Of a stretch of 64,000 bases of DNA, positions 1 through 10,725 are shown piece after piece. The notes beneath the pieces were generated by a model, which did no database searches, was not told the DNA's origin, and saw nothing but the letters and a program-made list of their open reading frames with translations. The stretch's first letter is position 1; each line of letters starts with the position of its first letter. The position numbers were made by a program, and so were the translations under genes. The stretch spans positions 49,180,261-49,244,260 of the forward strand of contig CM077150.1 in NCBI GenBank assembly GCA_039583875.1. Direction: 5' to 3'. Source of the DNA: Platanthera guangdongensis. Taxonomy: Eukaryota; Streptophyta; Magnoliopsida; Asparagales; Orchidaceae.

Positions 1-1444
1 GATTAAGGCACCCAAATAAAGGGATTGCCTGAGGAGGAAAGATGGAGGAGAGCCTGGCAGATAAGTCTGCAACTGACTTTAGGAGTGGAGCCAAAGAGGT
101 CTCCAACAGAAGTGAAAACCTGGGGGCTATCAGCTCATATAATTTGTCAACTAAGGCAGGAATATCTACTTGCTCAGCAGGGACTTGAGCAGAGGTAGAG
201 AAGGATGGTGGAGCAACTGGTGATGTTGGTGGAGAGTTGCTGGATGGTAGAAGTGAAGGTTGAGGTGTGGGGATTGTGGAGATGGAAGACAGTGGTATGG
301 AGATAGAAGGTTTGAAGGAGGGTTGATTAATGATATCTTGTAGAAGCTGTTGATATGATGTGGATGAGGAGGGTAGATCAGGAGGGGATGAAGGTGAATC
401 ATCCATGAAGGAATCATCTAGAAGTGTGAAAGATGGAATGTTGGATGATGTGTCAATATCTGGTTGAGGGTAGTGATGTAATGGATGGAAGATATCTTCT
501 GTTATTGGAAGAGTTGGGATTGGAGATGGAATTGATGTAGGAGATGGGCTGGAAATAATGATGGTGGATGAAGTTTGAATGGTGGAGTTGACTGGTGGAG
601 ATGAAATAAGAGTTGGAGGAGGAGGATAAGCAGGCAAGTCATCTGCAGGGGCAGAGACTTGAGGGGAAGAGACTGTTACAGTCCTTGTGCCTGAAGTGGT
701 GCTTGTAGAGGGCCTGCTGGGCTTCACTATCTGCCTGTCCCATTTGCCAAATAGGGCACAGGACAGCCTCTTTGAGGCATTAATGTGCATCCCAGAAGAT
801 ACAAGAAGGGCAGGGCATCTGTTATGGAGAAACAGCCCTAGAATCCTTCTAAAATTCACAAAATTCTTATTTATTTTATTCTTAATCAGGTCAAAGAAGA
901 CCTCTCCCCAGTTTAACTATTTCTTATCCACTAGAGCTCCCATCAAGCACAGCTGATACCTGGAGATGGTATCATGTGTTGAATGCTTGGCCAACAGAAC
1001 CTTTCCCACTACATCAGCTAAAAATCTATATTCAACAGCTAGGTTCTTTTTCAGCAGCTTGCTAGGGTTTGCATCAGAATGACCCATTCTAGCAAGTAAA
1101 TCAGAAAATTCTTCTCTAGATAACTCAGCAGAATCTCTTCCAGAATTCAATTCAAAAACCTCTGTCAGACTGGTTGGGGTTAGAGGTACCTGGGTTCCAG
1201 AAATTGAACCAACCACTGTATTTTGGTCCTGGTTGTGGGCAGTATAGACCCACTCCTTGATCTCATCAGCAGCCAATTTGATTCTTGTGGACATGATGGT
1301 AACTAATTTTTGCTCCTTGAACAATTCTAGAATGTCTTGAAAAACCTGATCACTGGTGTTGAACGAATCCATGTCTATGTCAAATCCAGCATCAAACTTC
1401 ATTGCGGCTAGAACGGAAACTGAGACGACCATTGTTACCTGCAA
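1..1444 (-). pseudogene. third ORF of element A (SIRE extra ORF), runs off window
   Basis: One minus-strand frame stays open from an ATG at 1444 to base 1, except for a TAG at 917..919. The first 175 residues include TRIKLAADEIKEWVYTA, GTQVPLTPTSLTEVFEL and VVGKVLLAKHSTHDTIS. They resemble the N-terminal part of the third ORF of element D (its VHGVKVKITQKSLRKVLHL and VIGKVILCKPGGHDKIS). After the stop the frame gives WGEVFFDLIKN and then a long Pro/Ser/Thr-rich tail. I checked this frame codon by codon and found no other stop. SIRE-type elements often carry such an ORF, called envelope-like or 'plant transposon protein'; its role is unknown. I see no signal peptide or clear membrane helix in the visible part. 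Confidence 0.75.
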
Positions 1445-1969
1445 AAATCAACAAACAAAACGACCAAGTGTAGAGATGTTTGGAGGGAAAGGGAAATTTT
1501 GTAGAGAGATTGAAAGCGCAAAAGGAGAACGACGGCCGAAAAATGAATTTTATATTAGGGTTCGACGCGGAAAAGGAAAGATCGTTGAACTCAGTTCGAC
1601 GATCGGGGCTTCTAAATGAATCTGAAAGGTCTTCAATATCGTCGATCTCCGTTCCACGATTTTGGAGAGCGTCGAGCTCCGTTCGACGATAGTTCAGAGA
1701 ACAAAATCGTCGAGCGCCATTCGACGATCGTTGACCTTGAGAGATAGTTGAACACTATCTGAGAAGCGCTGAACTCCAGTCGACGATTTCGGAAAGCGTC
1801 GATCTCCGTTCGACGATCTGGAGGAAAATCATCGAGCGCAGTTCAGAGACCAGAAATACACTCTAGACACTAGAAAAATCAAGATGTTTGCCTAGTCTTG
1901 GTCAATTTTAAAAGTTTTAAAATCTTGGAACTTATTTTAGACTTCCTTCATCTAACATTCCTAACTGAT
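1445..1969. repeat. Spacer between pol and third ORF of A, with palindromic array
   Basis: Contains no credible coding. From about 1550 to 1855 it carries the same TCGA-rich palindromes as the LTR (GTTCGACGATC, ATCGTCGAGC and variants, many mutated). The array lies directly upstream of the third ORF, which reads leftward from 1444. The position matches the array of element D before its third ORF, and suggests a promoter or other regulatory role (inference). Confidence 0.75.
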
Positions 1970-3526
1970 TTAGGAAGAAGGTGTGTTTTTTTTCATCCAA
2001 GGGTTTGTGAAAATATCTCCACTTTGCAAATCAGTTGGGATATATTGAAGTTCAATTTTGTTCTTCTCAACATTATCCCTTAAAAAGTGATGCCTAATTT
2101 CTATGTGTTTTGTCCTACTATGGAGGACTAGATTTTGAGCTATAGAAATAGCACTGATGTTATCACAAAAGATTTTAGACTTCTCTAAGTTGTAGCCATA
2201 GTCTAGGAGTTGGTTTTGAATCCACAATATTTGTGAACAACAACTGCCTGCAGCCATATATTCAGCTTCAGCAGTTGAAGTTGACACAGATGTTTGTTTC
2301 TTGCAAAACTAAGAGACAAGTCTGTCACCAAGAAACTGACAAGTTCCACGGGTGCTTTTCCTGTCAATTCCACATCCAGCATAATCAACATCAGAAAATC
2401 CAATTAAATCAAATGCTGAATCTTTTGGATACCATAGACCAAGATTTGGACAACTTTTAACATACCTGAGAATCCTTTTTACTAATGTTAGGTGTGACTC
2501 TCTAGGGCTCACTTGGAATCTAGCACATATGCATGTAGCAAACATTATGTCTGGTCTACTAGCTGTAAGATACAATAAAGAGCCAATCATTGCTCTATAT
2601 GTTGTCTGATCAACAGGTTTCCCATGTTCATCAGCATCCAATACAGCATTAGTATGCATAGGTGTTTTCATACAAGATGCTTCAGACATACCAAATTTCT
2701 TGACCAATTCATTTGCATACTTGGTTTGAGAAATAAAGATGCCTTCAGTATGTTGTTTGACTTGCAATCCTAGAAAGATGGATAGCTCACCCATGCTACT
2801 CATTTCAAATTTAGAATGCATTAGGTTGGAGAACCTTCTGCCCAAATTTGAATCAGTAGAGCCAAATATAATATCATCTACATAAATCTGTAATAGTAGG
2901 GTATGGGACCTATAGGTTCTAATGAGAAGAGTTTGGTCTACTCTACCTCTTATAAATTCATTTTTCAGGAGAAAGCATGCTAGGGTCTCATACCATGCTC
3001 TAGGAGCTTGCTTGAGACCATATAATGCTTTGTTCAGCTTAAAAACATAATCAGGATGGGTTGGAGAGATAAAACCTGGAGGTTGTCTGACATAGACTTC
3101 TTCTTTGATGTCTCCATTTAGAAATGCACTTTTTACATCCATCTGGTATACCTTGAAACCTTTATGTGCTGCATATGCTAAGAAGATTCTTATGGCGTCC
3201 AATCTTGCAACTGGTGCAAAAGTCTGGTCATAGTCTATGCCTTCTTCTTGAGAGTATCCTTGAGCAACTAGCCTTGGCTTGTTCCTTACAATTACTCCTT
3301 GATCATCCAATTTGTTTCTGAACACCCACTTTGTTCCAACAATGGAGTGATCCTTAGGATTTGGCACTACTTCCCAAACTCTGTTCCTTTCAAATTGATG
3401 CAACTCTTCTTGCATGGCAATGATCCAGTTTGGATCTTGCTCTGCATCTTGAATGGATTGAGGTTCAATTTGAGATAGGAAGCAAGTGTGCAACAGGTTT
3501 TGGTTGACTTGATTTCTGGTTTGCAC
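1970..3526 (-). pseudogene. pol: reverse transcriptase and RNase H of element A
   Basis: Ty1/copia [12 protein letters not shown] opens the domain near residue 50. [35 protein letters not shown] and [13 protein letters not shown] follow, and the catalytic YVDDIIFG sits at about residue 215, all intact. One in-frame TAG at 2309..2311, just after GDRLVS, separates RT from RNase H. RNase H resumes in the same frame with STAEAEYMAAG and SRTKHIEIRHHFLRD. The tail at 1970 is out of register. Element D has a stop at the same codon. Confidence 0.92.
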
Positions 3527-3709
3527 ACCAGCTGAGATGTCTCCAATTACTTGGGAAATGTGATGGTCTCTTGATGTTACTAAATCAACAGGGGGTGTTG
3601 ATTGTTCACCAACCTGTGTTGTTGTTTTCTCTTGTGGTACAACAACTGGCTCTTCAAGTTGTTTCTCTTCAATATGTTGAATGCTCTCTTCATCTTCACT
3701 GCTTTCCTC

Positions 3710-5089
3710 TTATTGAGTAACCTGTAACCTGTTCAAGTCCTCAGCAAGAGAATGTACCTGCAAAGGTTCTATGGTAGAAGTGTTCTTCTCCTTGAAAGAC
3801 ATGTTAGATTCATCAAATGATATGTGAACAGTTTCCTCAATTTTAAGAGATGATTTATTATAAATCCTATAAGCCTTACTGATCATGGAGTATCCCATAA
3901 ACACTCCTTCATCAGCTTTAGCTCGAAATTTTGCTAAATATCTCTTGTCATTATTGTGTATATAACAAATACAACCAAAAATTCTAAAATAATCAACTTT
4001 AGATTTCTTCCCTTTGAGTAATTCATAGGGAGGCTTGCCCTTTAGTTTATGTATTAAACTTCTGTTCAGCACATAGTTGGAGGTGTTCACTGCCTCTGCC
4101 CAAAAAGATAGAGGAAGGTGAGCATCTGACAACAATGTAGTGGCAGATTCAATAAGGGTTCTATTTTTTCCTTTCAGCTACCCCATTTTGTTGAGGAGTT
4201 CTAGGAGCTGAGAAAGTATGCCTGATCCCTTCACTCTGACAGAACTCTTGCATAAGAAGAGAATCAAACTCTGTCCCATGATCACTTCTGATCAGGGCAA
4301 TGTGAGTATTGAACTCAATCTGTATACATTTGAGAAACTCTGTCAAACACTTAAAGTTATCAGACTTCTTCCTCAGAAAGAACACCCATGTGAATCTAGA
4401 GAAGTCATCTACAACTACTAAAGTGTAAGATTTCCCTCCTAAGCTTTGTACTGTAATGGATCCAAAAAGATCCATGTGTAACAGATACAAAAGCCTAGGT
4501 GAATCACTCTTATTAAGTGATTTGAAACTATTTTTAGTTTGCTTGCCTAATTGACAAGCCCCGCAGAGTCCTTCCTTCTTGTAGGGGCCAGAAGGTAGTC
4601 CTCTAACAAGGTTGTCCTTGGATAGCCTAGCAATGGTTCTAAGGTTTAAATGTCCTAGTCTCTTATGTCATAAAACATTTGGTCTACAAACAGAATTGAA
4701 CAGGAAAATGTCTACATCTGTTGAAAGAAAATCTACTAAGTAGATGTTACCTTTCCTTTTACCTGTCAACACAGTTGTGTTGTCCTCTGACTTGATCTTG
4801 CATAAAGCTTTGCTGAAAGTCACCTGGTAGCCTTCATCACATAGCTAACTGATACTTATCAAATTGTGCTTCAGTCCTTCCACATAGGCTACCTTCTTGA
4901 ATGTCACTGTCCCAATCTGGACTGCACCATATCCTTTAGTTTGTCCAAAGTTTGAATCACAAATATGACTTTGGGTCCAAGCTTGGCTTTAAAAGATGTG
5001 AGGTTGTCCTTGTTTCCTGTCATGTGCTTAGAGCACCCACTATCCAAATACCATTGTTGGTTTGATGTTGGATAGGTCTTCTCCTGCAC
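3710..5089 (-). pseudogene. pol: protease and integrase of element A, broken
   Basis: Aspartic protease and integrase part of the polyprotein. The protease site is WYLDSGCSKHMTG at about residue 13 of the first frame. The integrase zinc-binding HKRLGHLN and CGACQ motifs are readable near 4660 and 4560. The catalytic core (4161..4490) shows the DDE residues in VVVDDFSRFTW, IRSDHGTEF and NGVAERK. A third frame (3710..4135) gives the C-terminal part, with FRIFGCICYIHN and SKAYRIYN. Breaks: a frameshift after the protease, a TAG near 4845, a TGA before HKRLGHLN near 4670, and a frameshift near 4150. The protein would have matured the virion proteins and inserted the cDNA. Confidence 0.88.
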
Positions 5090-5578
5090 ATAAAATAATT
5101 CACTTGTTTTTGACCCAGTTTACCTTGGGCCTAGGTTGATAACCTTTAAATTCAAAAATAAAAGGCATCCCAGGTTGACTCTTATAACCTTCAGGATGAT
5201 ATCTCCTTGGAGGTATTATCCATTCAGTATAAGGGTTAAAGCTTTGGGATGAAGGACCCCTAGGATTGGATTTTGATTTGCCTTTGAAAGAATTTCCAGA
5301 GCTCTGATCTCTGTTCGACGATCGTGGAGCTGCGTTCGACGATCTTGGGTCAGATCGTCGAGCTCCGTTCGACGGTCGACTGTGGCAGAGTTCAGGAATT
5401 AGAGATCGTCGACCTGAGTTCGACGATTTTGCCTGAGATCGTCGATCTGTGTTCGGCGATCGTCGATCTCCGTTCGATGATTTCTGCTGGAACTTGGTTT
5501 TCTTAGGCAGATCAGAATTTTTCCTAGCTACCTCTACAACTCTCTTCCCTTTATCAGAAATAAACTTAATTGGGGTTG
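5090..5578 (-). pseudogene. gag-pol linker of element A with SSN..RRS repeats
   Basis: This stretch joins gag to protease. Shifted one base from the gag frame, it reads as an open Ser/Arg/Asn-rich linker. Between about 5308 and 5490 the TCGA palindromes translate into repeats of the form SSNGDRRS, SSNSGRRS and SSNGARRS. In element D the same place holds a second CCHC zinc knuckle; none is seen here. I infer that the array expanded inside the coding region while the frame stayed open. Function unknown. Confidence 0.6.
5308..5490. repeat. TCGA-rich palindromic array inside coding linker of A
   Basis: Copies of CGTTCGACGATC and GATCGTCGA(G/T)CTC spaced 25 to 40 bp, the same family of palindromes as in the LTR of this element. 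Here they lie in the gag-pol linker and are translated. Confidence 0.85.
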
Positions 5579-7114
5579 TTAGACTATAGGTTGGCTGGAT
5601 GAAGCACCCAAGCCCAGTGTATTATTGAATCTGGAGTTCACTGTGCTGGTGATGTCCATCAGCTTGATACTTATCCCATTAAGGGATTCTTCAAGCTTCT
5701 TGGCCTCTGATAGCTCACCTTTCAGTGAAGCTATCTGCTCCCTACAACACTCCAACTCCTCAGAGAGTTTGAGGTTTTCTGACTTTAAGATACTATGTTC
5801 AGATAATTGATTTCTGAGAGAAATAATTTCCTTCTCAGATTTTAGTAAGTCTAAACATAATGCTTTAAATTCAGATTTAAAGTCCTCAGAATTGAAATCA
5901 AAAGAACTAATTACCTGTTCCTCTTCAAGTTGAGTCTCTGAGTCTGACTCTGACTCTTCTTCATCTGAATTATGTTGAGAGGCATTGATTGCCATCATGC
6001 AGAACTCCTTCTCTTCAGTATCATCTTCATCATCACTAGAGCTGGATGAAGCTTCTGATTCTTCTTCAGTTTCACTCCAGGATTCAGCAACAAATCCCTT
6101 CCTTGTGTGTTTGTTCTTGCTTGAGGAGGGTTTGTCATTGTCATTCTTCTTGAAGTCCTTATCTCTTCTTCTTTCTTTCTTATCCTTTCTGTCCTTATTT
6201 TTGTTTTCTGGACAGTCAGGCACAATATGGCCTGGTTTCCTGCAACCAAATCAAACAATTTCTTTATTATTTGACTTATCATACCTTGGCTTATTATGCT
6301 CTTTATGTGATCTCTTTCTGAAGTCCTTTCTGGCCATCCTGTAGAATCTTTTAGCCAATATACTAAGCAGCTCATCATTGCCTGAGATTTTGACTTCAGG
6401 CTGATCTTCAGTGACTTTAAAAGCTATTGTCTTTTCTTTTCTTGTGGCTGGTGAGGCAGCCTTCTGCTCTTCTTCTCTGTTCTTAATGAGCAGCTCATAA
6501 GATTTGAGCTTGCCCAAGAGAGCTTCTGTGGTGATCTCATTCAGATTTCTGGCATCCTTGATTGGCCAGATTCTTGAATCCCAAGTGCTTGGGAAGCACA
6601 TTAGGATTTTATCATTTAGTTCAGTTAGTGAGATCTCTTTATCCAAAGTCTTGAGTTCATTGACTATCAGACTGAGCCTGTTATACATTTCAGCTACTGG
6701 CTCAGCTTCTCCTTTCTTAAAATTCTCATATTGGGATATGAGGTGGGATCTCCTGTCCTTTCTTTCATCAGCTGATCCTGAGACTATTTCAGACAGCTTA
6801 TCCCAGATTTCCTTTGCTGAATTACATTCAGCCACCTTTTGGAAGATGTCATCAGACATAGTCTGGGCTAAGATATTCAAAGCCTTTGCATCTGCTACTT
6901 TCCACTTCTTGATATCATCATCTGTTCCTGATGGAGGTGGAATAGCATTTGTACTTGTATTCTCTGGAGGTCTTGGACAAACTGTCAAAACAGAATTAAA
7001 AATGTCCTCGTCAATAGAATTCATGTATAGTCTAATCCTTGCTTTCCAAAGTGCAAACTTAGACAGATTGCACACTGGAGGTCTGGTGCTAGCATAATCT
7101 TTGTTTTGGGCCAT
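5579..7114 (-). pseudogene. gag: gag of element A, interrupted by one stop
   Basis: Capsid/nucleocapsid precursor of a SIRE-type copia element. It starts MAQNKDYASTRPPVCNLSKF. The N-terminal half (to about residue 230) matches the copia gag region, with the WDKL and MYNRL-type segments. A single zinc knuckle follows at about 6195..6245, then a charged KDRKDKKERRRD tract, a Ser/Glu-rich acidic stretch and a Leu-rich coiled coil. One in-frame TGA at 6251..6253 replaces the codon where the first cysteine of the knuckle is expected (CxxC-x4-H-x4-C); the remaining C, H and C are readable after it. Both halves are in one frame. The frame ends at 5579, and pol continues in another frame, so a second break lies close to 5600. 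Confidence 0.88.
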
Positions 7115-7228
7115 GATTTGTGAAGAAATAATCTAATAACAAAATCAAAACAAGCAGATCTAACTAGGAATCTTTGGGTTCAGGTGTTAGCCTGTGCAAC
7201 CACCAAGGTGTGGTATATTTAACCAACC

Positions 7229-7243
7229 TGGCTCTGAGACCAA
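7229..7243 (-). other. Primer-binding site of element A
   Basis: Just inside the LTR the minus strand reads TTGGTCTCAGAGCC, close to the TGGTATCAGAGC complement of initiator tRNA-Met that primes most plant LTR elements. One or two bases differ, in keeping with decay. Confidence 0.7.
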
Positions 7244-7244
7244 T

Positions 7245-8882
7245 TGAAAGTGCAAGCTAGATCTGATATACTCTAGAAGGGGGGGGGGGTGAATAGAGTA
7301 TGGTGCTTAAAAACTTTTTACAATAGTTGTTGTAATCTGAGTGAATAGGGAAACAAATAGTAAATCTAAACACAGCAGCTATCTAATCACAATCTACAAA
7401 AGAAGCTAATCACAGATCACAAACCAATCACAGCCAGAAACAAAAAATAAAGACAAGCAACCAAAAGACACAAGGAGCTATAGTGGTTCCCCTAAACTTG
7501 GGTACATCCACTCTTCTACCACCCTAGGTAGGAATCCACTACAGGATGAGTTGATCAGGTGTCCTGGGCACCAATGAGCTTTTGATAAGGTGCTCAAAAA
7601 CCAAATCAGATTTTTTGATCAGGTTTCTTGCCACTAATGAGCTTTTGATAAGGTGCTCAAAAACCAAGCACAAACTTTTGAAGGGAGTTTGAAAAACCCT
7701 TTACAGAGATGGGAATGAGAGAGTGATGGAAGTCTTCTCTTTCTCAGAGTAGCTGAGAGGACTAGGTGGATATGATGTTGTCAAAGCTCCCCCTGAGATC
7801 TGTAGTTGATCAGGAAATGAAGCTTTGTTGTAGGGTGATAGGCCTTCAGAAAGTTGATCTCCAGCAATTGATGATTTCAGCAGCAGCTGAAATGTGAGGT
7901 GTCTGGAGTCTTGAATGATGATGGCCTTGAACACTTGAATCAAAAGAGATCTGAATATTTCAGATTTGTTGATCTCCTTTTGATGATGGTATTCTTGTGA
8001 GAATCTTGAGACAGAGAATGTCTACAACTTTATTTCTTTTTCTCTTAAGTGATTGTGGTTGAGAAAGTTGTTGTTGCAGAGAAGAGTTGTAGCAGAGAAT
8101 ATGTTTTTCTTCTTCTTCTTCTTGTGCACTCTCTTCTTGTTCTTCTTTTTCTTGTTATGAGAGATTCAAAAATCTTATCTTTTATTCCTTTGTTCTGAAT
8201 AGAAATGATCCTCCGTCAAGAATAATCGTTAGTCTGTCATTAAATGACTTCCTTAATTGCAATTGTCTTCTGGGGGAAAGTCCAAAGAAACATTCCTTGA
8301 TAATTTCTTGAAACTTGGTCCAGAATAAATGAAAACGACTACAAGATCTTCTGAATTAATTGCTGATAATAACTCCTTAACTGTTCTGAATTTGAATCTT
8401 GAAAATCATTTAACTCTTCAGAAAAACGTCGAACTGAGCTCCACTATCGTCGAACTGAGCTCAGCGATTTGGACTTAGACAGCAACAGAGATCGTCGATC
8501 TGAGCTCAACTATCGTCGAACTGAGCTCAGAGATAGAGAATCAATACTGGAGTCAAAATCGTCGAACTGAGCTCGAAGATCGTCGAATGGAGTTCGACGA
8601 TTTGTTGAAGTTGAGCTTAGCGATCGTCGAATGGAGTTCGACGATCCGTCGAAGTGAGCTCAACGATCGTCGATTGGAGTTCGACGATTCGTCGTACTGA
8701 GCTCGACGAAATGACTTAGTCTCCAAACTGAAAAACCTTGGTCTTGAGGGCAGCTTCCAAACCTAACTACTAACCCTTAGACTCAATTCTAATTGACCTT
8801 TAGATCTATACAATGAGGTCAAAAACAGGTTTCCTAGAGACATAGTGATCCTGACCCAAATTAGTAATAGGGTGTTCCAACA
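7245..8882 (-). repeat. 5' LTR of element A
   Basis: On the minus strand it starts TGTTGGAACACCC at 8882 and ends CTTTCA at 7245, next to the primer-binding site. It holds a palindromic TCGA-rich array (8424..8712) in its upstream part and a run of ten G followed by TGAATAG near its 3' end. No clear TATA box was found; an A/T-rich stretch near 8180 is the best candidate. The partner LTR is outside the window, so its age cannot be judged. Confidence 0.85.
8424..8712. repeat. TCGA-rich palindromic array in LTR of A
   Basis: Irregularly spaced copies of TCGTCGAACTGAGCTC and its reverse-complement-like partner GAGTTCGACGATC, giving imperfect palindromes about 24 bp long centred on a variable A/T-rich or GAGCTC core. 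The spacing varies, so this is not a simple tandem repeat. The same motif recurs at 1550..1855 and 5308..5490 of this element. Confidence 0.85.
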
Positions 8883-9584
8883 GACGAGTTAGAGCTGCAT
8901 CTTTTGGTTAGTAGACAACTCACCGACATATCGATGGGAGAGTTCTCGAGACTATTTCTGGCACGGTTCGTCCCGACAATGCAAAAATAACAATGAAGAA
9001 TCAGTTCCAGCGGCTGACTCAAGGAGAGAGTAGTGTGGACGACTACCTACATGAGTTCATAAGATTGGGAAGTTATGCTGGCTCCACTTTTTCAGATGAG
9101 GAGCGTAAGACCAATCATTTTTATGAAGGACTGCGTGATGATCTGAGGTTGCTGCTCCCAGGACCAATGACGCAGGGCTTTCTGAACCTGGTCAATACGG
9201 CCCAATCTTTGGAACAAGATCTGAAGAGAGTTCAAGTTAATAAGGACTCGGCGATGAAGAGGTCAGATTTTAAGGTTCCAAATTCGTCGAAGTCTGGATA
9301 TCGAAAGTGGTATAAGAAGCCCAAAACTTCTGGGTCGACTACTTCGTCGGTTACTACTAGAGCATCTTCTGGGCGAGGCAGTCCAAATCTGTGTTATAAT
9401 TGTGGGAAGCCGGGGCATATATCCCGCGACCTTTGGAGTGGCAAGTCTGATAAGAAGGTAGGAGCGTCCTATGCTAAAAAGTGGAAGGTGGTGGAGTCAA
9501 CCGCATCCCATCAAGCTCCAGCACAACCTAGAGTCTACAACCTTGGCCAGCAGGAGGCCATCAAGCTGGGCGATGTGGTGACAG
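8883..9584 (+). pseudogene. gag: gag of element B, 5'-truncated by element A
   Basis: Gypsy capsid protein. The retrotransposon gag domain is readable from the junction (FSRLFLARFVPTM), continues after one TAA near 8988, and then through LTQGESSVDDYLHEFIRLG and FYEGLRDDLRLLL. A zinc knuckle CYNCGKPGHISRD follows, in which the last cysteine position is not preserved (DLW instead of xxC). The C-terminal end runs into the candidate intron at 9585. An ATG at 8993 lies inside the domain and is not the native start; the native start is left of element A. Confidence 0.85.
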
Positions 9585-9661
9585 GTATGTGTTAGATTTT
9601 AGCTGTAATATTTTGCATACCTTGCATCTTATGCTTTGGTCATATGACTGTCATGTTTTAG
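9585..9661 (+). other. Candidate GT-AG intron between gag and protease of B
   Basis: 77 bp starting ACAG|GTATGT and ending CATGTTTTAG|GC, with a branch-like TATGAC and a T-rich end. Gag before it is in one frame and protease after it in another. Removing exactly these bases joins them in frame (split codon G|GC, Gly). Read through, it contains stops in the gag frame. Element E has a corresponding interval at the same place and phase. Confidence 0.65.
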
Positions 9662-10725
9662 GCTTTGTTGTGGTCATGGACTATCCGGCTCGAGCACTGT
9701 TTGATACAGGAGCTTCACATTCCTTCCTATCCGAGGACTTCGTGTCACGTATCGAAGTGCACTCTTATGTGGATAAGGATAGATTGGATATGCTGCTACC
9801 TAGTGGGTGTTCAATGCACGCGGATAGAGTCTGTTACGTTAAAGTGATGATTGGAAGACAAACGTTTGAATTGAAAGCGTCACTACTGCCAATAGTATAG
9901 TTTGACGTGATCTTTGGCATGGACATGCTCTCAGAGTAGTGTGCTTGCATCGATTGTTGTTCTAAGACTGTAAAGTTGGGGTTGAATACAATCCAAGAAA
10001 CTACTTTATCTGATTTGAAGGGTGTGAGCAAGACATTAATGTCTGCTTTCCAAGTAGTTAAAGTTGTTCATGAGGGTGTAGAGCTGTTCTTCACTCTTTT
10101 AGAGGCAAAGAATCCCAAGTCTGACTTGGCCAGTATCCCTCTGGTGTCAAAGTTTGCCGACGTGTTCCCTGAAAATTTTCTTGGAGCCCCACCTCAGAGA
10201 GAGATCGAGTTCACCATTGAGTTGGTTCCTGGATCCAAGACAGTGTCACAGTCTTTTTACTGCTTAGCGCCAAGAGAGATGGCAGAGATGAAGGTGTAGC
10301 TTCAAGAATTGATAGGGCAGGGGTTTGTGCATCCAAGTTTGTCACCTTGGAGCGCCCCGATCCTCTTCGTGAAGAAGAAGGATGTAAGTTTGCGACTATG
10401 TATTGATTATCAGGAACTCAATAAGCTAACAGATAAGAATAAGTACCAGATTCAAAGGATCAATGATTTGTTCGATCAGCTAGTTGGATTGAATGTGTAT
10501 TCAAAGCTGGATTTGAAGTCTGGTTACAATCAACTAAGAATCAAGGAAAGTGACGTTCCAAAGATGGCATTCAGTACTCGATATGGGCATTACGAGTTCA
10601 CAATCAAGCCTTTTAGGCTGTCGAATGCGTCATCAGTGTTTATGGACTTGAAGAACCAGACGTTCAAGGAGTATTTGGATAAGTTCATGATAGTGTTCAT
10701 CAATGATATACTGATGTACTCCTAA
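9662..10725 (+). pseudogene. pol: protease and reverse transcriptase of element B
   Basis: Single frame with internal TAG stops near 9898, 9937 and 10297. Protease: [13 protein letters not shown]. Linker: FADVFPENF and [54 protein letters not shown] and the active-site block FINDILMYS. The expected two aspartates (FIDD) are Asn-Asp here, a change that should abolish polymerase activity. The frame ends with TAA at 10723. Confidence 0.88.

Larger units (their letters stand above)
1..8882 (-). mobile_element. Element A: SIRE-like Ty1/copia retrotransposon, partial
   Basis: Read right to left it has an LTR, a primer-binding site, gag, protease, integrase, reverse transcriptase, RNase H and then an extra ORF that is still open at base 1. 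The 3' LTR is off the window. The order protease-integrase-RT identifies Ty1/copia. The long gag with coiled-coil and acidic tracts, the extra ORF after pol, and an LTR with a G-run followed by GTGAATAG are typical of the SIRE group. It lies inside gag of the plus-strand element B, whose sequence resumes at 8883. All its genes carry stops or frameshifts, so it is a dead copy. Confidence 0.93.

Noticed and set aside
6504..7097. 197-codon plus-strand ORF opposite gag of A
   Set aside because: Shadow of the gag frame on the other strand.
7281..7289. Terminator or RNA gene near the G-run of the A LTR
   Set aside because: The G-run followed by GTGAATAG is a common feature of SIRE-type LTRs; no RNA gene structure seen.
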